Below, one piece after another: positions 44,345 to 53,209 of a stretch of 64,000 nt of DNA. The DNA lies in NCBI GenBank assembly GCA_040387375.1, contig JAZKDW010000003.1, positions 1 to 64,000 on the forward strand, read 5' to 3'. Below the pieces are notes generated by a model. It saw only the letters and a program-made list of their open reading frames with translations. It did no database searches and had not been told where the DNA came from. A program made the translations under genes and the position numbers. How positions within the stretch are numbered: position 1 is the first letter of the stretch; each line of letters opens with the position of its first letter. Source of the stretch: JAZKDW01 sp040387375. Its GTDB lineage: Bacteria; Pseudomonadota; Gammaproteobacteria; Burkholderiales; Burkholderiaceae_D.

Positions 44345-45850
44345 ATGAGCGTCTCAAAGAATGAAGTTGGTCCGCATGAATTTTGGATGCGAGTATGTGG
44401 CGTTGATACGCACCGGCGCGGCAGCAACTACGCGCAGCTGGATACGCCATGGAATGCTTTTACTCCCGACCAAGTCTTGGTGTGTACTCTTTGGGCCGAC
44501 CGCATCATTCCGGTTTACGACAACAAGGAAGGACGAACTCGAAGGTTTGTAAAAATCGGTGGAAAAGCGCGTGCATGGAAGGGCCCCGCTATCCAACACG
44601 GAAAGGACGCAAGTGAAAACCTTGCCCGGGCTGCACGGAAACGTCTACGCGTAGTGGGCTTTGAAGCCGAGCCGAATGACACATCGGGACGTCGACAGGT
44701 TAAACATTTCTATTTGAATCGTCGATATGAGCTGCAACGGGTCTTCGATTTCTCACAGGGAGAAATGCTGCAACGCCTTCGAGTCAACGAGTTGTTTGAA
44801 CAGCAGTACGCAGCACTAAATGAAATTTGGATAGAACCTGGCGACCTGTTTGAGCTTGTCGCTTCGAAAGGTGACTTTCCCGGGATCGTCGATCATATGC
44901 GCGATGACGCCGCAACAGTGACTGATCACAGCGAAGCTGAGTCCGACTCAGATGACTTCGCCGCCGAAAACCGTTCCAACGAACAGTATGCCCGCGCGTG
45001 CATACCGCTACTTATAAGGCACGTCATCAATCAGAACGATCAAGCGGTAAGGACGCTAACCTACGAAAATCTTGCAGATCTCCTTGAGCGCAAAAACAAG
45101 CATGGCTCGCCGGCCCCGCTAGGTTTGGGAAAAATCCTCGGCCTTGCGATGGAACTCATCGACCAGTCAACTCAAGGTTGGGAGCCCACCGTACCCTACC
45201 TTACAACCATCGTTGTGGCAAAGTCAGGGCCGGACAAGGGCTTGCCAGGCGTCGGGGTGCGCGAACGTTGGTGCGATTATGATCGGTTAACTCGGCCCGA
45301 AAAGCGCGCAAAGATGCTTGCCGAGCACTTGAAAATTGTTGGATTCGGAAGTCGCTGGAACGACGTGCTTGACGCACTTGGGTTTGAGCGGTTGTCTGCA
45401 CCTGATGATACGGTAGCCGGCAAAGCAGGGACTGCAGGCTGGGGCGGTGGAGAGTCCGATGCGCACAAAGCCTTAAAGGCTTTCGTTAAGACCAATCCTA
45501 CGATGTTTGGAGCCCCAATATCCGCAGAAGCGTTTGAGGAATATGCACTTCGTTCTGGTGATGAAATTGATGTCTTTTTTAAGTCCAGCGGTCTGTGGCT
45601 TGGAGTCGAAGTTAAGTCGTCGATATCCGAGAACAATGAACTCGACTTGCAGCGCGGCTTATACCAAGTAATCAAATACCGCGCAGTGCTAGAGTCACAG
45701 GCTAAAATTGATCATGTTGAAAAATCGCCTGTTGTGAGGGTTTTATTAGTACTTGGGTGTGCGCTTAGTAACGAGCTAGCGAAGATAGCTCGCGTTCTGG
45801 ATGTTGAGGTAATGGAAAACGTTCTGGACGGTGAGGCGGCCGCCGCCTAA
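44345..45850 (+). CDS. Putative PD-(D/E)XK-type nuclease, multidomain, unknown system
   Basis: A 501-aa protein of no family I can name. Residues 1-140 are a basic N-terminal region (DTPWNAFTPDQVLVCTLWADRIIPVY). Residues about 210-340 form a second module (ARACIPLLIRHVINQN, LTYENLADLL, KGLPGVGV) resembling a domain often paired with nucleases. Residues about 375-470 hold GDEIDVFFKSSGLWLGVEVKSS, which fits the D-Xn-E-X-K core of the PD-(D/E)XK fold. Base composition appears less GC-rich than the flanks. An attC-like site follows 95 bases after the stop, so this may be a cassette gene. A role in defence or restriction is inference only. Confidence 0.6.
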   Translation: MSVSKNEVGPHEFWMRVCGVDTHRRGSNYAQLDTPWNAFTPDQVLVCTLWADRIIPVYDNKEGRTRRFVKIGGKARAWKGPAIQHGKDASENLARAARKRLRVVGFEAEPNDTSGRRQVKHFYLNRRYELQRVFDFSQGEMLQRLRVNELFEQQYAALNEIWIEPGDLFELVASKGDFPGIVDHMRDDAATVTDHSEAESDSDDFAAENRSNEQYARACIPLLIRHVINQNDQAVRTLTYENLADLLERKNKHGSPAPLGLGKILGLAMELIDQSTQGWEPTVPYLTTIVVAKSGPDKGLPGVGVRERWCDYDRLTRPEKRAKMLAEHLKIVGFGSRWNDVLDALGFERLSAPDDTVAGKAGTAGWGGGESDAHKALKAFVKTNPTMFGAPISAEAFEEYALRSGDEIDVFFKSSGLWLGVEVKSSISENNELDLQRGLYQVIKYRAVLESQAKIDHVEKSPVVRVLLVLGCALSNELAKIARVLDVEVMENVLDGEAAAA

Positions 45851-45944
45851 CTTCGCACGGCGTGTTGGAAACAGACCGTCGCCGAGAGCCATAAGAATGA
45901 AAGTAGCATATTCAAGAAGCTGTTAAAAAATGAGAACGTTAGCT

Positions 45945-46030
45945 CCTGACTCGTTGTTCAACTCGGACACGCAACACAAAGCTGCCGCTTCGCGGCGCAT
46001 GTTGCGTGCCTATTAACGTGGCGTTAGGCC
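45945..46030 (+). other. attC-like integron recombination site 1
   Basis: The site ends with core GTTAGGC (46024-46030, consensus GTTRRRY). It begins with a degenerate partner TCCTGAC (45945-45951). It contains the TTCAACTCGGAC block and a central stem CGC-TTC-GCG within GCTGCCGCTTCGCGGCGC. It closely resembles site 2 at 46928-47014 base by base. The weak R'' box may reduce its activity. Confidence 0.7.
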
Positions 46031-47008
46031 TCGGCCTGCACCTCTTGCGACACGCCTTTTCATTAATGGGAGCAGCGCTCCGGATATAGCGCGAAGGTTC
46101 CGTCATTGGCATACTTCATCCATGCGAAAACTTTTCTTGGAAGTGATCACTGTCCTATCGAATGCGTTCCAGCGCTTGGAAGGCCAAGTGCCGCCACCAA
46201 AGCTCGTTCCCCATCGCGACGGTTACGTGTTCCGATTTGTGGAGCAGACATTGGAGCAGGCATTGCTGCTGAAACTGGCACGTGTCGTTACAGGGCTAAA
46301 AGCTGTTGATGCTCTGCTAGCCAAAGGCCTACTGCAAGAGATGGCTGCTTTGTGCCGCATCCTCGACGAACTCTGTGAGGACATCGCATTCTTAACCGCT
46401 GCGCTTACGAACGACGAGGTTACCGAACTACACACCCGGTACCTGCGAGGTTTCTGGGCCGAAGAGTTCACTGATCCCACCAACACTCTCGCTCGCCACC
46501 AGAAACCTGACGCCCCGAGGCGAAGTAAGGTAGTGGCCTATACTCATCGCGTCCTGAATCCTAGCGATGATGTTTCCAGAATGTCGGATGTACAGCAAGC
46601 CATCAGCAGCACTTACTCGGGATATATCCACGCTGCGGCACCACAAGTGATGGACATGTACGGGGGTGATCCCCTGCACTTTCATATTGAGGGAATGCTG
46701 CGCACGTCGCGTATGGCCGACCACGTTCATGACGGCTGGAATTATCACTTTCGAGCAGTGATTGTGGCAATTTTTGTTGCGCGGGCCTTTGGCGACGCGC
46801 AATTGTCCCGCTTGCTGGGTGAATATCACGATAAATTCATCGTACAGTCAGGTCCGCGAGGTGAGGGCATTGCGCCCATTGCAGGCCGCGAGCCTCCGGT
46901 CCGTGGCGCTTGAATACAACTTAGAATGCCTAACTCGTCACTCAACTCGGACACAGAACAACAAGCTGCCGCTTTGCGGCAGCTTGCTATGTGCTTGTTA
47001 GTTCGGCG
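46025..47008 (+). mobile_element. Integron gene cassette
   Basis: The sequence between the G|TT recombination points of the two attC sites is 984 bases. It carries one frame (46122-46913) in the usual orientation, with the gene ending 15 bases before its attC. No integrase gene or attI is present in the window, so this is a cassette outside a complete integron. Confidence 0.7.
46122..46913 (+). CDS. Integron cassette protein, unknown function
   Basis: A 263-aa, largely helical soluble protein with no signal peptide and no family I recognise. The N-terminal half is rich in Leu and Ala helices (LLKLARVVTGLKAVDALLAKGLLQEMAALCRILDEL). The C-terminal half contains several His and Tyr residues (YSGYIHAAAPQVMDMYGG, FHIEGML, DHVHDGWNYHFRAVI) that could form a metal or active site, although this is speculative. 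The gene begins 98 bases inside the cassette. Codon use looks less GC-biased than the neighbouring core genes, in keeping with acquisition. Confidence 0.7.
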   Translation: MRKLFLEVITVLSNAFQRLEGQVPPPKLVPHRDGYVFRFVEQTLEQALLLKLARVVTGLKAVDALLAKGLLQEMAALCRILDELCEDIAFLTAALTNDEVTELHTRYLRGFWAEEFTDPTNTLARHQKPDAPRRSKVVAYTHRVLNPSDDVSRMSDVQQAISSTYSGYIHAAAPQVMDMYGGDPLHFHIEGMLRTSRMADHVHDGWNYHFRAVIVAIFVARAFGDAQLSRLLGEYHDKFIVQSGPRGEGIAPIAGREPPVRGA

Positions 47009-47014
47009 TTGAAC
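46928..47014 (+). other. attC integron recombination site 2
   Basis: Both outer boxes match consensus: GCCTAAC (46928-46934, RYYYAAC) and GTTGAAC (47008-47014, GTTRRRY). The centre is a strong hairpin, AAGCTGCCGC-TTT-GCGGCAGCTT, and the internal CTCAACTCGGACAC block is shared with site 1. Length (87 bases) is typical. Confidence 0.82.
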
Positions 47015-47090
47015 GCTTGCATTCCCAAGTCGGCTATGACCGATTTGGGTCGCGAACTGCCGATCAATAACCGTCTTATGCCGTATTCGC

Positions 47091-49052
47091 TCAAACCTTC
47101 ATCGGCAGAATCACCATCTGCAACCCATCAAAATGCAAGCGCCGCTGAATCGCCAGCGCCGCCTGATTATGCAGCAGGCGCGTGAACCAGTTGTCCTGTT
47201 CAAAGATCAATTTGCTGGTGAAGAAAATCGCATTCGGATATTCCTTGCTGATGTCTTCACACAAGCGTGTCACTTCATTGACCACATCGGTGCCGAAGCC
47301 GAGAAAGGACGTCGATGCCATATTGTGGCTATGACAGAAATCGACAAAAAACTTGAGCGTCGCATTCGCTTCCACACGCATCTGTTCGACCGCGCCCTCG
47401 CCGCCATAAGCATGCGAATCGACGGTGCGCGCATTGACAAAAATGAAGTTTTTAAAATGTTCGGGAAACATCCGCTGCACCCATAACAGCGCATGCAAAC
47501 CGCCGCCGCGGGACGTACCGACGAGGAATACCGCCGTCTGCGCTTCAGGATCCGGCTCCACCGGACCCACATGCGGACCGAACGGCTGATTGGCGAAGAC
47601 CTCGTCCCCCGAATGAATTGCCTGCTTGGTTTCGCTGTAGTGATTGCGCACGTAGATGCACAATGCGGCGATGACCGCGATGATTGCAGCCGCTGCCCAT
47701 CCGCCTTCGGTAAACTTCTCGACCAGCAGTACAGCGAGGATCGATGCGCAAATGACAAAGCCGGTTAAGGACAGCAGGAAGCGCCGCTTCCAGCTGTCCA
47801 GCGTCTTGCGGTTCTGCCACCAGTACAGGCACAGGCCGAACAGGGAAATGGCGAAGGTCAGAAATACCGATACCGAATACAGCACCACCAGCAAGGTCAC
47901 GCTGCCCTGCGTCCATAACAGGACCGACAGTGCGGCGATGCCCATGACAAGAATGCCGTTTTGGGTCACCAGGCGGGTCGACAGGTAGCGGAATTTATGC
48001 GGCACCCATGAATCGCCCGCCATGTTGGACAACACCGCCGGCCCACCGAGAAACCCGGTATTGGCCGCAACGAACAGCAGCCCGGCTTCAAATGCGAGCA
48101 CAATGATCAGCGTGATCTGCTTCATCCATTCGCTGCCGAAACTGACACTGTCGATGATGGCCTTGAAGGTCGACGCGTTTAATGTCTGGCCCTCGACCGG
48201 CTTCGACTGCCACAGCAAATACAGCAGGATGATGCCGCTGGCGGTGAAGGCGAGCGACAGCGCCATGTACAGCATGGTCATCTTGCCGGTATGGACGCGC
48301 GGCTCGGCCAGAATATTCACATTGTTCGACACGGCTTCAAGGCCGGTGTAGGTACCGCCGCCCTGCGAATACGCGAGCAACAACATGCCCGATACGCCTA
48401 TCCAGCCGATATGGTTGGCGAGGTCGGTGGTTTCAGCCAGGGTGGTGGGTACCAGTTGCGGCAAGTAAGACGCATGCGCAAATATGCCGTACACGATCAG
48501 CACAAAATGGGTGATCACAAATCCGATGAAAATCGGCAGCAGGATCTTGATCGCTTCCTTCATGCCGCGCAGGTTGAGCACGATCAGCAGCGCGATAAAA
48601 ACCACTTCGGCCCATAGTTTGAAAGGCTGAAAGCCCAGCGGCAGCAGCGATGCCAGCGCTTCGACGCCGGCGGCAATGGAAATCGCGATCGTCAATACAT
48701 AATCAAGCACCAGCGCGCAGCCCGCGATCAAACCCATGTAGGGTCCGACAAGTTTGGTGGCAACACGATAACCGCCGCCGCCAGTGGGGAACAATTCAAT
48801 CACCTGGTTATATGCCAGCGCGATGATGAAGACCGTGACGGCCGTGGCGATCGCCATGTAGAGGCCGAGCTGGGTATGGCCGCCGAGCGCGCGAAAAGTT
48901 TCTTCCGGACCATAAGCGGAGGATGACAATCCATCCGCGCCCAGCCCGACCCAGGCGATAAAGGCTACCAATGCCAATGAATGGCGGGTCTCGCTTTTCA
49001 TCGGGTCAAGCGCTTTGCCCAGGACAATCTCGCGAATTTTTGCGGGCTTCAT
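47091..49052 (-). CDS. APC superfamily permease with C-terminal soluble domain (KimA-like)
   Basis: A 653-aa transporter. About twelve hydrophobic segments cover residues 25-480 (GLGADGLSSSAYGPEE; ELFPTGGGGYRVATKLVGPYMG). A cytoplasmic C-terminal domain of about 150 residues (AVFLVGTSRGGGLHALLWVQRMFPEHFKNFIFVNARTVDSHAYGG) has a USP-like look. This layout matches the KimA/YdaO group of potassium importers within the APC superfamily, though amino-acid transport cannot be excluded. Its 3' end lies 76 bases from attC site 2, so it marks the edge of the accessory patch. Confidence 0.85.
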   Translation of the reverse strand: MKPAKIREIVLGKALDPMKSETRHSLALVAFIAWVGLGADGLSSSAYGPEETFRALGGHTQLGLYMAIATAVTVFIIALAYNQVIELFPTGGGGYRVATKLVGPYMGLIAGCALVLDYVLTIAISIAAGVEALASLLPLGFQPFKLWAEVVFIALLIVLNLRGMKEAIKILLPIFIGFVITHFVLIVYGIFAHASYLPQLVPTTLAETTDLANHIGWIGVSGMLLLAYSQGGGTYTGLEAVSNNVNILAEPRVHTGKMTMLYMALSLAFTASGIILLYLLWQSKPVEGQTLNASTFKAIIDSVSFGSEWMKQITLIIVLAFEAGLLFVAANTGFLGGPAVLSNMAGDSWVPHKFRYLSTRLVTQNGILVMGIAALSVLLWTQGSVTLLVVLYSVSVFLTFAISLFGLCLYWWQNRKTLDSWKRRFLLSLTGFVICASILAVLLVEKFTEGGWAAAAIIAVIAALCIYVRNHYSETKQAIHSGDEVFANQPFGPHVGPVEPDPEAQTAVFLVGTSRGGGLHALLWVQRMFPEHFKNFIFVNARTVDSHAYGGEGAVEQMRVEANATLKFFVDFCHSHNMASTSFLGFGTDVVNEVTRLCEDISKEYPNAIFFTSKLIFEQDNWFTRLLHNQAALAIQRRLHFDGLQMVILPMKV

Positions 49053-49189
49053 GTAGTTATAACCGCAATACCGCGGTGGTGTTTGGTGAAGTAGGCGATG
49101 ATACGCCTATAGATTGGACGGTGACAACGTGAACAATGGTTAGCCGTATTGCCCGATCGGCCCAAATCAGCGATAATGTCGCCTGCGTT

Positions 49190-49276
49190 GCCGAGATGGC
49201 GGAATAGGTAGACGCACGGGACTCAAAATCCCGCGCTGGAAACAGCGTGCCGGTTCGATTCCGGCTCTCGGCACCA
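49190..49276 (+). tRNA. tRNA-Leu (anticodon CAA)
   Basis: The acceptor stem GCCGAGA pairs with TCTCGGC (49266-49272), followed by A and an encoded CCA. The anticodon stem GGGA/TCCC encloses CTCAAAA, giving anticodon CAA (reads UUG). A long variable arm (GCGCTGGAAACAGCGT) and TTCGATT T-loop confirm a class II leucine tRNA. Confidence 0.96.
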
Positions 49277-49639
49277 ATGATTGCGCTCCTTCACAGGGGC
49301 GTTTTTCATTTGTAGGCAGTATCTTCAATATCCGCAAAGTTCCTCGAAAATACCCTGTAACGTACTTCCCTCTCCTCCTCGATCCTCCTGTGTCAAACCA
49401 CTTCCGATACCAGAAATCGATTGTGAGAACTACATTCGCTAGAATCTGGACCCGTTGCATATTCAACCGAGCAACGATGATCTGCATTACCTTGATGGAC
49501 TTTTCCCGCCTGGAGTGGCGAGCGGGGATCGATTGCAGGAGTCAACGTGCACGATACTGTCCCGGCATATCTGGTCCGCTCGGCATTGCCTCGCTTGCAG
49601 TTACAATGGATTCACACTCCATCATGAAAAACGCCTTCC
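49277..49639. other. Intergenic region, nothing recognised
   Basis: This 363-base gap follows the tRNA. I see no gene, no repeat shared with the rest of the window and no integration scar of the tRNA 3' end. Confidence 0.5.
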
Positions 49640-50542
49640 ATGCCAGTCTCGCTCGATAATCTGCTCGTCGTCGGCATTTCCTCCCGTGCGCTGTTCGACC
49701 TGGAAGCGGAGGAGGAAATCTTCCGCACGCAAGGCCTGGAAGCGTATCGCCAGCACCAGCTCGACAATGAAAATGAAATCCTGAAACTGGGCGCCGGCTT
49801 TGCGCTGGTGCGCGCGCTATTGAAGCTGAATGTGCTCACCCATAACCAGCGTTTCGTTGAAGTTGTCATCATGTCGCGCAATTCATCCGAGACATCGCTG
49901 CGCATCTTCAACTCGATCCGGCATTATGGCCTTGACATCACCCGTGCGGCATTGTCGGGCGGCGCATCGCTGGCGCCCTACTTGCAGGCTTTTAATGTCA
50001 GCCTGTTTTTGTCGCTGCACGAGGATGATGTGCAGGCAGCGGTCAATTCGGGTGTCGCCTCCGCGCTGCTGTATCAGAAGCCCGACAATGCGCTCGAAGA
50101 ACTGGGCCAGATCAGGATCGCCTTCGATGGTGATGCGGTGATTTTCTCCGACGAGTCGGAACGCATTTTTCAAGAGCAGGGCATCGAGGCCTTCGAAATC
50201 CATGAGCGCGAAAATGCATTGAAGCCCTTGCCGGAAGGGCCGTTCGCGCGGCTGCTGAAAGCCCTGTCCTTTATACAGAATAATTTCAAGACCACCGATG
50301 GCCGTGCCGCGCCGATCCGTACCGCGCTGGTGACCGCACGCTCGTCACCGGCGCACGAGCGCGTGATCCGCACCTTGCGGGCCTGGGATGTGGCGATCGA
50401 CGAAACCTTCTTCATGGGCGGCGTTGCCAAGTCCGCGGTGCTCGCCGCGTTCAAGCCGCACATGTTCTTCGATGACCAGCCGGGGCATTGTGATCGGGCT
50501 TCGACTTTTGTGCAGACGGGACGAGTGCCGATCCGGAAATAA
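49640..50542 (+). CDS. Cytosolic 5'-nucleotidase (cN-I-like)
   Basis: A 300-aa protein of the 5'-nucleotidase family related to eukaryotic cN-I. Segments seen are NLLVVGISSRALFDLE at the start, QRFVEVVIMSRNSSETSLRIFNSI, GGASLAPYLQAFNVSLFLS, IRIAFDGDAVIFSDESE (HAD-like DxD) and MFFDDQPGHCDRAS. It should remove phosphate from nucleoside monophosphates. It is monocistronic, ending at a strong terminator. Confidence 0.88.
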   Translation: MPVSLDNLLVVGISSRALFDLEAEEEIFRTQGLEAYRQHQLDNENEILKLGAGFALVRALLKLNVLTHNQRFVEVVIMSRNSSETSLRIFNSIRHYGLDITRAALSGGASLAPYLQAFNVSLFLSLHEDDVQAAVNSGVASALLYQKPDNALEELGQIRIAFDGDAVIFSDESERIFQEQGIEAFEIHERENALKPLPEGPFARLLKALSFIQNNFKTTDGRAAPIRTALVTARSSPAHERVIRTLRAWDVAIDETFFMGGVAKSAVLAAFKPHMFFDDQPGHCDRASTFVQTGRVPIRK

Positions 50543-50567
50543 GAACCGGGCAATGCAACTGTTCATG

Positions 50568-50602
50568 AAAAAAGCCGTTCCCGGAAGGTGAACGGCTTTT
50601 TT
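50568..50602. terminator. Bidirectional intrinsic terminator
   Basis: GAAAAAAGCCGTTC pairs with GAACGGCTTTTTT across a nine-base loop. The A run on one side and T run on the other let it serve both the nucleotidase gene (plus) and the malic enzyme gene (minus). Confidence 0.9.
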
Positions 50603-50629
50603 ACGGACAGGACATCTACCGCCACATCT

Positions 50630-52942
50630 TTATCTATCCGACATCACATCCACCACACACAAGGCCGTCATGTTCACGATCCGCCGCACCGTCGCCGACG
50701 GTGTAAGAATGTGAACCGGCTTGGCGCATCCCAGCAGCACAGGACCGATGGCAATGCCGTTGCCGGCGGTGATCTTGAGCAGGTTGTACGAGATGTTGGC
50801 CGCATCGATATTGGGCAGCACCAGCAGGTTGGCGTCCCCCTTCAATGACGAATCCGGCATGGCGGCTTTCAGCAAGCCGGCGTCCAGCGCGGTGTCGCCA
50901 TGCATCTCGCCGTCGACTTCCAGATCGGGCGCATCACGCCGGATGATCGCCAGCGCCGCGCGCATTTTTTGCGCGGACTCGCTGTTGCTGCTGCCGAAAT
51001 TGGAATGCGAGAGCAGCGCAGCGCGCGGCTTCAGACCGAAGCGGCGCATTTCTTCCGCCGCCATGATCGTGATTTCCGCCAGTTGTTCGGCGGTCGGATT
51101 TTCATTCACATGGGTGTCGACAAGTACCAGCTGGCGGTCAGGCAGGATCAAGCCGTTCATTGCCGCATAGACGTTGACGCCTTCCCGCTTGCCGAGCACC
51201 TGATCCACGTACTTCAGGTGCAGATCGGTGGTGCCATAGGTGCCGCAGATCATGCCGTCGGCATCGCCCTTGTGAATCATCATCGCGCCGATCAGCGTGT
51301 GGCGGCGGCGCATTTCCAGCTTCGCGTACTGCTGGGTCATGCCTTTGCGTATCGTCATCCCCAGGTAGGTTTCCCAATAGCTGCGGTAACGCTCGTCGAA
51401 TTCGGGGTTGATCACCTCAAAATCGAATTCAGGCCGCAGGCGCAAGCCGAATCGCTCGATGCGCTGCTCCAGGACCGCGGGCCGGCCGACCAGGATCGGC
51501 TTGGCGAGTCCTTCATCCACCACCACTTGCACCGCACGCAGCACACGCTCTTCTTCCCCTTCGGCGAACACGATACGTTTCCGTGCGGCCGGCGCTTGCT
51601 TGGCGACCGCAAAGATCGGTTTCATGAATGTGCCGCTGCGGTACACAAATTGCTGCAGGCGGTCGGTGTATGCCTCCATGTCCAGGATCGGACGCGCAGC
51701 CACGCCGGACTCTTCCGCGGCCTTGGCTACGGCGGGCGCGATCTTCATCATCAGCCTCGGATCGAATGGCTTGGGAATAATGTAGTCGGGGCCGAAGCTC
51801 AGGTTGGTGATGCCGTAAGTGGTGGCGACGATATCGGATTGCTCGGCTTGCGCCAGTTCGGCGATCGCACGCACCGATGCAATTTCCATCTCGCGGGTAA
51901 TTGTCGTCGCGCCGCAATCGAGGGCGCCGCGGAAAATGTACGGGAAGCACAGTACATTATTGACCTGGTTCGGATAATCGGAACGCCCGGTAGCGATGAT
52001 CGCATCGTCACGCACCGCCATGACTTCTTCCGGCAGGATCTCCGGCGTCGGGTTGGCAAGCGCCAGCACCAGCGGCCGCGCAGCCATGTCCTTTACCATC
52101 TGCGCCTTCAGCACTCCGCCAGCCGACAAGCCGAGGAAAATGTCGGCGCCCGGAATCACCTGCGCCAGGGTACGCGCTTCAGTGTTTTGGGCAAAACGTT
52201 CCTTGTCCTCATCCATCAGCTCGACCCGGCCCTTGTAGACCACGCCGGCCAGGTCGGTTACATAGATATTCTCGATCGGGAAACCAAGATCGACGATCAG
52301 GTCCAGACAAGCCAGCGCCGCGGCGCCTGCGCCGCTGACCACCAGCTTGCAATCCTTGATATTTTTACCGACCACTTTCAGGCCGTTCAGAATGGCCGCG
52401 CCGACAATGATCGCGGTGCCGTGCTGGTCATCATGGAAGACCGGAATCTTCATGCGGTCGCGCAGCTTGCGTTCGATGTAAAAACACTCGGGGGCCTTGA
52501 TGTCCTCAAGATTGATGCCGCCGAAAGTCGGCTCCAGCGACGCGATGATGTCGCACAATTTGTCCGGGTCGGACTCGTTGATCTCGATGTCGAAGACGTC
52601 GATGCCGGCGAACTTCTTGAACAGCACGCCCTTGCCCTCCATTACCGGCTTCGATGCCAGCGGGCCGATATTGCCCAGCCCGAGCACGGCAGTGCCGTTG
52701 GTAATGACCGCAACCAGGTTGCCGCGCGCGGTGTATTTGAACGCATTTGCGGGATCGATGACGATTTCTTCACAGGCAGCGGCAACACCCGGCGAATACG
52801 CCAGGGCCAGGTCGCGCTGGTTGGTCAATTGTTTGGTAGGGGTGACACTGATTTTGCCGGGTTTGGGGAATTCGTGATATTCGAGCGCCGCCTGGCGAAA
52901 TTGCTGGCGTATCTCTTCTTGCTGGTCAGTGAGGGAATCCAT
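50630..52942 (-). CDS. maeB: NADP-dependent malic enzyme with phosphotransacetylase-like domain
   Basis: A 770-aa enzyme converting malate to pyruvate and CO2 with NADP+. The N-terminal catalytic part (residues 1-430) includes AYSPGVAAACEEI, FHDDQHGTAIIVGAAILNGLK and VVSGAGAAALACLDLI (cofactor fold). The C-terminal 330 residues form a phosphate-acetyltransferase-like regulatory domain (FAEGEEERVLRAVQVVVDEG; KGDANLLVLPNIDAANI). Two-domain architecture and length are those of MaeB. It is divergent from the rubrerythrin cluster. Confidence 0.95.
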   Translation of the reverse strand: MDSLTDQQEEIRQQFRQAALEYHEFPKPGKISVTPTKQLTNQRDLALAYSPGVAAACEEIVIDPANAFKYTARGNLVAVITNGTAVLGLGNIGPLASKPVMEGKGVLFKKFAGIDVFDIEINESDPDKLCDIIASLEPTFGGINLEDIKAPECFYIERKLRDRMKIPVFHDDQHGTAIIVGAAILNGLKVVGKNIKDCKLVVSGAGAAALACLDLIVDLGFPIENIYVTDLAGVVYKGRVELMDEDKERFAQNTEARTLAQVIPGADIFLGLSAGGVLKAQMVKDMAARPLVLALANPTPEILPEEVMAVRDDAIIATGRSDYPNQVNNVLCFPYIFRGALDCGATTITREMEIASVRAIAELAQAEQSDIVATTYGITNLSFGPDYIIPKPFDPRLMMKIAPAVAKAAEESGVAARPILDMEAYTDRLQQFVYRSGTFMKPIFAVAKQAPAARKRIVFAEGEEERVLRAVQVVVDEGLAKPILVGRPAVLEQRIERFGLRLRPEFDFEVINPEFDERYRSYWETYLGMTIRKGMTQQYAKLEMRRRHTLIGAMMIHKGDADGMICGTYGTTDLHLKYVDQVLGKREGVNVYAAMNGLILPDRQLVLVDTHVNENPTAEQLAEITIMAAEEMRRFGLKPRAALLSHSNFGSSNSESAQKMRAALAIIRRDAPDLEVDGEMHGDTALDAGLLKAAMPDSSLKGDANLLVLPNIDAANISYNLLKITAGNGIAIGPVLLGCAKPVHILTPSATVRRIVNMTALCVVDVMSDR

Positions 52943-53209
52943 GCTGTCGGCCTTCCAGGTGAAATAACTTGCGGAAAGCTTGCGATTTTAGCAGAGGGCA
53001 TAAGCGCCCCTCGTACGTATTTGGTCCAATACGCCGATTTTCAGCTATTTGGGTAATTGTGATTAATAAAGGTCAAAATTGTACAAATTGTAAATACTAT
53101 CAAAAGAATTTAAACAATCAATTTTGAATATCGATCGCTATCCCCTATCATTTGAAACATTCCGATAGCAATAAGCCACTCGGACCATTCAAACCCACAG
53201 GAGAGCACC

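Noticed and set aside
49266..49639. Integration scar at the tRNA-Leu 3' end
   Set aside because: No duplicated tRNA 3' end and no integrase gene downstream.
50900..53056. 718-codon plus-strand open frame opposite malic enzyme
   Set aside because: It is a high-GC antisense shadow. The minus strand encodes full-length MaeB with all motifs.
53131..53170. OxyR-like site before rubrerythrin (CTAT and ATAG elements)
   Set aside because: Spacing does not fit the ATAG-N7-CTAT pattern. Only a plain inverted repeat remains.
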